From Loripinus fragilis (taxonomy: Eukaryota; Mollusca; Bivalvia; Lucinida; Lucinidae), in the NCBI GenBank assembly GCA_964019695.1, contig OZ026524.1, positions 31,741,664 to 31,805,663 of the forward strand: a DNA stretch of 64,000 nucleotides, written 5' to 3'. Made by a program: the position numbers and the translations under genes. A model generated the notes under the pieces. That model had not been told where the DNA came from. It saw only the letters and a list, made by a program, of their open reading frames with translations, and did not search any database. Shown here one piece after another: positions 51,301 to 62,477 of this stretch (its first letter is position 1; each line of letters starts with the position of its first letter).

Positions 51301-54300
51301 TAGCTACACTGTCTATTAGTTTTCCTATACTGTATGTTAGTGTAGCTACACTGTCTACTAGTGTAGCTACATTGTCTATTGATGTTCCTAGACTGTCCGT
51401 AAGTGTAGCTAGATTGTCTATCAATGTAGCTACACTGTCTATTAGTTTTCATCGACGGTCTATTAGTTAGCTACACTGTCTAATAGAGTTCATAGACTGT
51501 CTGTTAGTGTAGCTAGACTGTCTATTAGTGTAGCTACACTGTCTAATAGTGTTCCTAGACTGTCTATTCGTGTAGCTAGATTGTATATTAGTGTAGCTAC
51601 ACTGTCTAATAGTGTTCCTAGACTGTCTACTAGTTTAGCTAGACTGTCTGTTAGAGTAGCTACACTGTCTTCTTGTTTTCATCGACGGTCTATTAGTTAG
51701 CTACACTGTCTAATAGAGTTCATAGACTGTCTGTTAGTGTAGCTAGACTGTCTATTAGTGTAGCTACACTGTCTAATAGTGTTCCTAGACTGTCTATTAG
51801 TGTAGCTAGATTGTATATTAGTGTAGCTACACTGTCTAATAGTGTTCCTAGACTGTCTACTAGTTTAGCTAGACTGTCTATTAGAGTAGCTACACCGTCT
51901 AATGGTGTCCATAGACTGTCTATTAGTGTAGCTAGATTGTCTATCAATATAGCTACACTGTCTATTAGTTTTTATAGACGGTCTGTTAGTGTAGCTAGAC
52001 TGTCTACTAGTTTAGCTACATTGTCTATTGATGTTCCTAGACTGTCCGTTAGTGAAGCTAGATTGTCTATCAATGTAGCTACACTGTCTATTAATTTTCT
52101 TATACTGTCTGTTAGAGTAGCTACACTGTTTATTAGTGTTCATAGACTGTCTGTTAGTGTAGCTAGACTGTCTATCAGTGTAGCTACACTGTCTAATAGT
52201 GTTCCTAGACTGTCTATTAGTGTAGCTAGGTTGTCTATTAGTGTAGCTACACTGTCTAATAGTGTTCCTAGACTGTCTATTAGTGTAGCTAAATTGTCTA
52301 ATAGTGTTCCTAGACTGTCTACTAGCGTAGCTAGACTGTCAATTAGTGTAGCTACACTGTCTATTATTGTTCATATACTGTCTGTTCGTGTAGCTAGACT
52401 GTCTGTTAGTGTAGCTACACTGTCTAATAGTGTTCCTACACTGTCTATTATTGTAGCTAGATTGTCTATCAATATAGCTACACTGTCTATTAGTTTTCCT
52501 ATACTGTCTGTTAGTGTAGCTAGACTGTCTATTAGTGTAGCTACAATGTCTATTAGTGTTCATAGACTGTCTGTTAATGTAGCTAGACTGTCTATTAGTG
52601 TAGCTACACTGTCTAATAGTGTTCCTAGACTGTCTACTAGTTTAGCTAGACTGTCTATTAGAGTAGCTACACTGTCTAATAGTGTCCCTAGACTGTCTAT
52701 TAGTGTAGCTAGATTGTGTATCAATATAGCTAGACTGTCTATTAGTTTTCATAGAGGGTCTGGTAGTGTAGCTAGACTGTCTACTAGTGTAGCAACATTG
52801 TCTATTGATGTTCCTAGACTGTCCGTTAGTGAAGCTAGATTGTCTATCAATGTAGCTACACTGTCTTTTAATTTTCTTATACTGTCTGCTAGAGTAGCTA
52901 CACTGTCTATTAAAGTTCATATACAGTCTGTTCGTGTAGCTAGACTGTCTATTAGTGTAGCTACACTGTCTGATAGTGTTCCTAGACTGTCTATTAGTGT
53001 AGCTAGATTGTCTATCAATATAGCTACACTGTCTATTAGTTTTCCTATACTGTTTGTTAGTGTAGCTAGACTGTCTACTAGTGTAGCTACATTGTCTATT
53101 AGTGTTCCTAGACTGTCTATAAGTGTAGCTAGACTGTCTATTAGAGTAGCTAGATTGTCTATCAATATAGCTACACTGTCTATTAGTTTTCCTATACTGT
53201 ATGTTAGTGTAGCTAGACTGTCTACTAGTGTAGCTACATTGTCTATTGATGTTCCTAGACTGTCCGTTAGTGTAGCTAGATTGTCTATCAATGTAGCTAC
53301 ACTGTCTATAAGTTTTCTTATACTGTCTGTTAGAGTAGCTACACTGTCTATTTGTTTTCATCGACGTTCTATTAGTTAGCTAGACTGTCTATTAGAGTTC
53401 ATAGACTGTCTGTTAGTGTAGCTAGACTGTCTATTAGTGTAGCTACACTGTATAATAGTGTTCCTAGACTGTCAATTAGTGTAGCTAGACTGTCTACTAG
53501 TGTAGCTACACTGTCTTATAGTGTTTCTAGACTGTATATTAGTGTAGCTAGACTGTCTATTAGTGTAGCTACACTGTCTAATAGTGTTCCTAGACTGTCT
53601 ATTAGTGTAGCTAGACTGTCAATTAGAGTAGCTACACTGTCTAATAGTGTTCCTAGACTGTCTATTAGTGTAGCTACACTGTCTAATAGTGTTCCTAGAC
53701 TGTCTGTTAGCGTAACTAGATTGTTTATCAATGTAGCTACACTGTCTATTTGTTTTCATAGACGGTTTATTAGAGAAGCTACACTGTCTATTAGTGTTCA
53801 TAGACTGTCTGTTAGTGTAGCTACACTGTCTATCAATGTAGCTACACTGTCTTATAGTGTTCCTAGACTGTCTATTAGTGTAGCTAGATTGTCTTTTAGT
53901 GTAGCTACACTGTCTTATAGTGTTCCTAGACTGTCTATTAGTGTAGTATTAGTGTAGCAAGACTGTCTATTAGTGTAGTTACACTGTCTTTTAGTGTTCA
54001 TAGACTGTCTGTTAGTGTAGCTAGACTGTCTATTAGTGTAGCTACACTGTCTTATAGTGTTCATAGACTGTCTATTAGTGTAGCTAGATTGTCTATTAGT
54101 GTAGCTACACTATCTAATAGTGTTCCTAGACTGTCTGCTAGTGTAGCTAGACTGTCTATTAGAGTAGCTACTTTGTCTTATAGTGTTCCTAGACTGTCTT
54201 TTAGTGTAGCTAGATTTTGTATCAATATAGCTACACTGTATATTAGTTTTCATAGACGGTCTGTTAGTGTAGCTAGACTGTCTACTAGTGTAGCTATATT

Positions 54301-57300
54301 GTCTATTGATGTTCCTAGACTGTCCGTTAGTGAAGCTAGATTGTCTATCAATATAGCTACACTGTCTTCTAGTGTTCATATACTGTCTGTTAGCTAGACT
54401 GTCTATCAGTGGAGCTACACTGTCTAATAGTGTTCCTAGACTGCCTATTAGTGTAGCTAGATTTTCTATTAGTGTAGCTACACTGTCTAATAGTGTTCCT
54501 AGACTGTCTTTTAGTGTAGCTAGACTGTCTATTAGTGTAGCTACACTGTCTATTAGTGTTCATAGACTGTCTGTTAGTGTAGCTAGACTGTCTATTAGTG
54601 TAGCTACACTGTCTAATAGTGTTCCTAGACTGTCGATTAGTGTAGCTAGATTGTCTATCAATATAGCTACACTGTCTATTAGTTTTCCTATACTGTCTGT
54701 TAGTGTAGGTAGACTGTCTACTAGTGTAGCTACATTGTCTATTAGTGTTCCTAGACTGTCTATTAGTGTAGCTAGACTGTCTATTAGAGTAGCTAGATTG
54801 TCTATCAATATAGCTACACTGTCTATTAGTTTTCCTATACTCTATGTTAGTGTAGTTAGACTGTCTACTAGTGTAGCTACATTGTCTATTGATGTTCCTA
54901 GACTGTCCGTTAGTGTAGCTAGATTGTCTATCAATGTAGCTACACTGTCTATTAGTTTTCTTATACTGTCTGTTAGAGTAGCTACACTGTCTTTTTGTTT
55001 TCATCGACGGTCTATTAGTTAGCTACACTGTCTATTAGAGTTCATAGACTGTCTGTTAGTGTAGCTAGACTGTCTATTAGTGTAGCTACACTGTCTAATA
55101 GTGTTCCTAGACTGTCTATTAGTGTAGCTAGACTGTCTACTAGTGTAACTACACTGTCTTATAGTGTTTCTAGACTGTCTATTAGTGTAGCTAGACTGTC
55201 TATTAGTGTAGCTAGACTGTCTATAAGAGTAGCTACACTGTCTAATAGTGTTCCTAGACTGTCTATTAGTGTAGCTACAATGTCTAATAGTGTTCCTAGA
55301 CTGTCTGTTAGCGTAACTAGATTGTTTATCAATGTAGCTACCCTGTCTATTTGTTTTCATAGACGGTCTATAAGAGAAGCTACACTGTCTATTAGTGTTC
55401 ATAGACTGTCTGTTAGTGTAGCTACAATGTCTATTAATGTAGCTACACTGTCTTATAGTGTTCTAGACTGTCTATTAGTGTAGCTAGATTGTCTATTAGT
55501 GTAGCTACACTGTCTTATAGTGTTCCTACACTGTCTATTAGTGTAGCTAGACTGTCTATTAGTGTAGCTACACTGTCTTTTAGTGTTCATAGACTATCTG
55601 TTAGTGTAGCTAGACTGTCTTTTAGTGTAGCTACACTGTCTTATAGTGTTCCTAGACTGTCTATTAGTGTAGCTAGATTGTCTATTAGTGTAGCTACACT
55701 ATCTAATAGTGTTCCTAGACTGTCTACTAGTGTAGCTAGACTGTCTATTAGAGTAGCTACACTGTCTAATAGTGTTCCTAGACTGTCTTTTAGTTTAGCT
55801 AGATTGTCTATCAATATAGCTACACTGTCTATAAGTTTTCATAGACGGTCTGTTAGTGTAGCTAGACTGTCTACTAGTGTAGCTACATTGTCTATTGATG
55901 TTCCTAGACTGTCCGTTAGTGAAGCTAGATTGTCTATCAATGTAGCTACACTGTCTCTTAGTTTTCTTATACTGTCTGTTAGTGTAGCTACACTGTCTTT
56001 TAGTGTTCATATACTGTCTGTTAGTGTAGCTAGACTGTCTATCAGTGTAGCTACACTGTCTAATAGTGTTCCTAGACTGTCTATCAGTGTAGCTAGATTG
56101 TCTATCAATATAGCTACACTGTCTATAAGTTTTCCTATACTGTCTGTTAGTGTAGCTAGACTGTCTACTAGTGTAGCTACATTGTCTATTAGTGTTCCTA
56201 GACTGTCTATTAGTATAGCTAGACTGTCTAGTAGAGTAGCTAGATTGTCTATCAATATAGCTACACAGTCTATTAGTTTTCCTATACTGTATGCTAGTGT
56301 AGCTAGACTGTGTACTAGTGTAGCTACATTGTCTATTGATGTTCCTCGACTAATTGTTAGTGTAGCTAGATTGTCTATCAATGTAGCTACACTGTCTATT
56401 AGTATTCTTATACTGTCTGTTAGAGTAGCTACACTGTCTATTTGTTTTCATCGACGGATTATTAGTTAGCTTCACTGTCTTTTAGAGTTCATAGACTGTC
56501 TGTTAGTGTAGCTAGACTGTCTATTAGTGTAGCTACACTGTCTAATAGTGTTCCTAGACTGTGTATTAGTGTAGCTAGACTGTCTAATAGTGTAGCTACA
56601 CTGTCTTATAGTGTTCCTAGACTGTCTATTAGTGTAGCTAGACTGTCTATTAGTGTAGCTACACTGTCTAATAGTGTTCCTAGACTGTCTATTAGTGTAG
56701 CTAGACTGTCTATTAGAGTAGCTACACTGTCTAATAGTGTTCCTAGACTGTCTATTAGTGTAGCTACACTGTCTAATAGAGTTTCTAGACTGTCTGTTAG
56801 TGTAACTATGTTGTTTATCAATGTAGCTACACTGTCTATTTGTTTTCATAAACGGTATATTAGAGAAGCTAAACTGTCTATAAGTGTTCATAGACTGTCT
56901 ATTAGTGTAGCTAGACTGTCTATTAATGTAGCTACACTGTATTATAGTGTTCCTAGACTGTCTAAAAGTGTAGCTAGATTGTCTATTAGTGTAGCTACAC
57001 TGTCTTATAGTGTTCCTAGACTGTCTATTAGTGTAGCTAGACTGTCTATTAGTGTAGCTACACTGTCTATTAGTTTTTATAGACGGTGTGTTAGTGTAGC
57101 TAGACTGTCTACTAGTGTAGCTACATTGTCTATTGATGTTCCTAGACTGTCCGTTAGTGAAGCTAGATTGTCTATCAATGTAGCTACACTGTCTATTAGT
57201 TTTCTTATACTGTCTGTTAGAGTAGCTACACTGTCGTTTAGTGTTCATAGACTGTCTGTTAGTGTAGCTAAACTGTCTATCAGTGTAGCTACACTGTCTG

Positions 57301-60300
57301 ATAGTGTTCCTAGACTGTCTATTAGTGTAGCTAGGTTGTCTATTAGTGTAGCTACACTGTCTAATAGTGTTCCTAGACTGTCTATTAGTGTAGCTACATT
57401 GTCTAATAGTGTTCCTAGACTGTCTACTAGTGTAGCTAGACTGTCTATTAGTGTAGCTACACTGTCTAACTGTGTTCCTAGAATATCTTTTAGTGTAGCT
57501 AGATTGTGTATCAATATAGCTACACTGTCTATTAGTTTTCATAGACGGTCTGTTAGTGTAGCTAGACTGTCTACTAGTGTAGCTACATTGTCTATTGATG
57601 TTCCTAGACTGTCCGTTAGTGTAGCTAGATTGTCTATCAATGTAGCTACACTGTCTTTTAATTTTCTTATACTGTCTGTTAGAGTAGCTACACTGACTAT
57701 TAGTGTTCCTAGACTGTCTACTAGTGTAGCTACACTGTCTTATAGTGTTTCTAGACTGTCTAGAAGTGTAGCTAGATTGTCTATTAGTGTAGCTACACTG
57801 TCTTATAGTGTTCCTAGACTGTCTATTAGTGTAGCTAGACTGTCTATTAGTGTAGCTACACTGTCTTTTAGTGTTCATAGACTGTCTGTTAGTGTAGAGA
57901 GACTGTCTATTAGTGTAGCTACACTGTCTTATAGTGTTCATAGACTGTCTTTTAGTGTAGCTAGATTGTCTATTAGTGTAGCTACACTATCTAATAGTGT
58001 TCCTAGACTGTCTACTAGTGTAGCTAGACTGTCTATTAGAGAAGCTACACTGTCTAATAGTGTTCCTAGACTGTCTACTAGTGTAGCTAGATTTTGTATC
58101 AATATAGCTACACTGTCTATTAGTTTTCATAGACGGTCTGTTAGTGTAGCTAGACTGTCTACTAGTGTAGCTACATTGTCTATTGATGTTCCTAGACTGT
58201 CCGTTAGTGAAGCTAGATTGTCTATCAATGTAGCTACACTGTCTCTTAGTTTTCTTATACTGTCTGTTAGTGTAGCTACACTGTCTATTAGTGTTCATAT
58301 ACTGTCTGTTAGTGTAGCTAGACTGTCTATCAGTGTAGCTACACTGTCTAATAGTGTTCCTAGACTGTCTATTAGTGTAGCTAGACTGTCTACTAGTGTA
58401 GCTACACTGTCTTATAGTGTTCCTAGACTGTCTTTTAGTGTAGCTAGACTGTCTATTAGTGTAGCTACACTGTCTAATAGTGTTCCTAGACTGTTTATTA
58501 GTGTAGCTAGACTGTCTATTAGAGTAGCTACACTGTCTAATAGTGTTCCTAGACTGTCTATTAGTGTAGCTACACTGTCTTATAGTGTTCCTAGACTTCT
58601 GTTAGCGTAACTAGATTGTTTATCAATGTAAATACACTGTCTATTTGTTTTCATAGACGGTCTATAAGAGAAGCTACACTGTCTATTAGTGTTCATTGAC
58701 TGTCTGTTAGTGTAGCTACACTGTCTATTAATGTAGCTACACTGTCTTATAGTGTTCTAGACTGTCTATTAGTGTAGCAAGATTGTCTATTAGTGTAGCT
58801 ACACTGTCTTTTAGTGTTCATAGACTGTCTGTTAGTGTAGCTAGATTGTCTATTAGTGTAGCTACACTATCTAATAGTGTTCCTAGACTGTCTACTAGTG
58901 TAGCTAGACTGTCTATTAGAGTAGCTACACTGTCTAATAGTGTTCCTAGACTGTCTTTTAGTGTAGCTAGATTGTGTATCAATATAGCTACACTGTCTAT
59001 TAGTTTTCATAGACGGTCTGTTAGTGTAGCTAGACTGTCTACTAGTGTAGCTACATTGTCTATTGATGTTCCTAGACTGTCCGTTAGTGTAGCTAGATTG
59101 TCTATCAATGTAGCTACACTGTCTAATAGTTTTCTTATACTGTCTGTTAGAGTAGCTACACTGTCTTTTTGTTTTCATCGACGGTCTATTAGTTAGCTAC
59201 ACTGTCTATTAGAGTTCATAGACTGTCTGTTAGTGTAGCTAGACTGTCTATTAGTGTAGCTACACTGTCTAATAGTGTTCCTAGACTGTCTATTAGTGTA
59301 GCTAGACTGTCTACTAGTGTAGCTACACTGTCTAATAGTGTTCCTAGACTGTCTATTAGTGTAGCTAGACTGTCTATAAGAGTAGCTACACTGTCTAATT
59401 GTGTTCCTTGACTGTCTATTAGTGTAGCTACACTGTCTAATAGTGTTCCTAGACTGTCTATTAGTGTAGCTAGATTGTCTATTAGTGTAGCTACACTATC
59501 TAATAGTGTTCCTAGACTGTCTACTAGTGTAGCTAGACTGTCAATTAGAGTAGCTACACTGTCTAATAGTGTTCCTAGACTGTCTTTTAGTGTAGCTAGA
59601 TTGTCTATCAATATAGCTACACTGTCTATTAGTTTTCATAGACGGTCTGTTAGTGTAGCTAGACTGTCTACTGGTGTAGCTACATTGTCTATTGATGTTC
59701 CTAGACTGTCCGTTAGTGAAGCTAGATTGTCTATCAATGTAGCTACACTGTCTCTTAGTTTTCTTATACTGTCTGTTAGTGTAGCTACACTGTCTTTTAG
59801 TGTTCATATACTGTCTGGTAGTGTAGCTAGACTGTCTATCAGTGTAGCTACACTGTCTAATAGTGTTCATAGACTGTCTACTAGTGTAGCTAGACTGTCT
59901 ATTAGTGTAGCTACAATGTCTAATAGTGTTCCTAGACTGTCTATAAGTGAAGCTAGATTTTGTATCAATATAGCTACACTGTCTTTTAGTTTTCATAGAC
60001 TGTCTGCTGGGTGTAGCTAGACTGTCTACTTATGTAGCTACATTGTCTATTGATGTTCCTAGACTGTCCGTTAGTGAAGCTAGATTGTCTATCAATGTAG
60101 CTACACTGTCTCTTAGTTTTCTTATACTGTCTGTTAGTGTAGCTACACTGTCTTTTAGTGTTCATATACTGTCTGGTAGTGTAGCTAGACTGTCTATCAG
60201 TGTAGCTACACTGTCTAATAGTGTTCCTAGACTGTCTTTTAGTATAGCTAGACTGTCTAGTAGAGTAGCTAGATTGTCTATCAATATAGCTACACTGTCT

Positions 60301-60527
60301 ATTAGTTTTCCTATACTGTATGCTAGTGTAGCTAGACTGTCTACTAGTGTAGCTACATGGTCTATTGATGTTCCTAGACTATCCGTTAGTGTAGCTAGAT
60401 TGTCTATCAATGTAGCTACACTGTCTATTAGTTTTCTTATGCTGTCTGTTAGAGTAGCTACACTGTCTATTTGTTTTCATCGACGGATTATTAGTTAGCT
60501 TCACTGTCTATTAGAGTCCATAGACTC
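39321..60527 (+). repeat. Satellite array, 39.3-60.5 kb
   Basis: This is 21 kb of uninterrupted monomers, with boundary monomers at 40913, 42676, 44500, 45880, 48672, 50346, 51453, 51683, 53362, 55005, 56452, 59179 and 60481. Intervals are 1,763, 1,824, 1,380, 2,792, 1,674, 1,107, 230, 1,679, 1,643, 1,447, 2,727 and 1,302 bp. Long-range relationships are visible: the unit around 44500 matches that around 55005, and 47.3-48.7 kb matches 51.7-53.4 kb. Single-base losses (GTGTTCTAGAC near 55460 and 58756) are shared lineage markers. The longest forward open frame (46239-48689, 816 codons of VARLSIS-type heptads) is judged non-coding. No gene or RNA gene is seen. Confidence 0.95.
51453..51682 (+). 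repeat. Minimal 230-bp higher-order unit
   Basis: Two boundary monomers lie only 230 bp apart, the shortest interval in the window. Both are followed by the same private sequence CACTGTCTAATAGAGTTC, and the head repeats almost unchanged after 51683. This looks like an unequal exchange that kept a unit's head and joined it to a tail (CTGTCTTCTTGTTTTCAT), deleting the body. Confidence 0.75.
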
Positions 60528-62477
60528 TCTGTTAGTGTAGCTAGACTGTCTATTAGTGTAGCTACACTGTCTAATAGTGTTCCTAGACTGTCTATTAGTG
60601 TAGCTAGACTGTCTACTAGTGTAGCTACACTGTCTTATAGTGTTCCTAGACTGTCTATTAGTGTAGCTAGACTGTCTATTAGTGTAGCAACACTGTGTAA
60701 TAGTGTTCCTAGACTGTCTATTAGTGTAGCTAGACTGTCTATTAGAGTAGCTACACTGTCTAATAGTGTTCCTAGACTGTCTATTAGTGTAGCTTCACTG
60801 TCTAATAGTGTTCCTAGACTGTCTGTTAGCGTAACTAGATTGTTTATCAATGTAGCTACACTGTCTATTTGTTTTCATAGACGGTCTATTAGAGAAGCTA
60901 CACTGTCTATAAGTGTTCATAGACTGTCTGTTAGTGTAGCTAGACTGTCTATTAATGTAGCTACACTGTCTTATAGTGTTCCTAGCTGTCTATTAGTGTA
61001 GCTAGATTGTCTATTAGTGTAGCTACAATGTCCTCTAGTGTTCCTAGACTGTCTATTAGTGTAGCTAGACTGTCTATTAGTGTAGCTACACTGTCTATTA
61101 GTGTTCATAGACTGTCTGTTAGTGTAACTAGACTGTCTATTAGTGTAGCTACACTGTCTTATAGTGTTCCTAGACTGTCTATTAGTGTAGCTAGATTGTC
61201 TATTAGTGTAGCTACACTGTCTTATAGTGTTCCTAGACTGTCTACTAGTGTAGCTAGACTGTCTATCAATATAGCTACACTGTCTATTAGTTTTTATAGA
61301 CGGTCTGTAAGTGTAGCTAGACTGTCTACTAGTGTAGCTACATTGTCTATTGATGTTCCTAGAATGTCCGTTAGTGAAGCTAGATTGTCTATCAATGTAG
61401 CTACACTGTCTATTAGTTTTCTTATACTGTCTGTTAGAGTAGCTACACTGTCTATTAGTGTTCATAGACTGTCTGTTAGTGTAGCTAAACTGTCTATCAG
61501 TGTAGCTACACTGTCTAATAGTGTTCCTAGACTGTCTATTAGTGTAGCTAGGTTGTCTATTAGTGTAGCTACACTGTCTAAAAGTGTTCCTAGACTGTCT
61601 ACTAGTGTAGCTAGACTGTCTATTAGTGTAGCTACACTGTCTAATTGTGTTCCTAGACTGTCTATTAGTGTAGCTAGATTGTGTATCAATATAGCTACAC
61701 TGCCTATTAGTTTTCATAGACGGATTGTTAGTGTAGCTAGACTGTCTACTAGTGTAGCTACATTGTCTATTGATGTTCCTATACTGTCCGTTAGTTTAGC
61801 TAGATTGTCTATCAATTTAGCTACACTGTCTATTAGTTTTCTTATACTGTCTGTTAGAGTAGCTACACTGTCTATTTGTTTTCATCGACGGATTATTAGT
61901 TAGCTTCACTGTCTATGAGAGTTCATAGACTGTCTGTTAGTGTAGCTAGACTGTCTATTAGAGTAGCTACACTGACTATTAGTGTTCATATACTGTCTGT
62001 TCGTGTAGCTAGACTGTCTATTAGTTTAGCTACACTGTCTAATAGTGTTCCTAGACTGTCTATTAGTGTAGCTAGATTGTCTATCAATATAGCTACACTG
62101 TCTATTAGTTTTCCTATTCTGTCTGTTAGTGTAGCTTGACTGTCTACTAGTGTAGCTACATTGTCTATTAGTGTTCCTAGACTGTCTATAAGTGTAGCTA
62201 GACTGTCTATTAGAGTAGCTAGATTGTCTATCAATATAGCTACACTGTCTATTAGTTTTCCTATACTGTATGTTAGTGTAGCTATACTGTCTACTAGTGT
62301 AGCTACATTGTCTATTGATGTTCCTAGACTGTCCGTTAGTGTAGCTAGATTGTCTATCAATGTAGCTACACTGTCTATAAGTTTTCTTATAATGTCTGTT
62401 AGAGTAGCTACACTGTCTATTTGTTTTCATCGACGGTCTATTAGTTAGCTAAACTGTCTATTAGAGTTCATAGACTG
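60528..62477 (+). repeat. 1,950-bp duplication, copy 1
   Basis: Directly repeated at 62478-64000. It contains the boundary monomers at 61886 and 62431. Private markers shared with copy 2 are TTCCTAGCTGTC (2-bp loss near 60986), CAATGTCCTCTAG near 61028, GACGGATTG near 61730, and GACGGATTATTAG at the 61886 boundary. I found no difference within the overlap. Confidence 0.85.
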
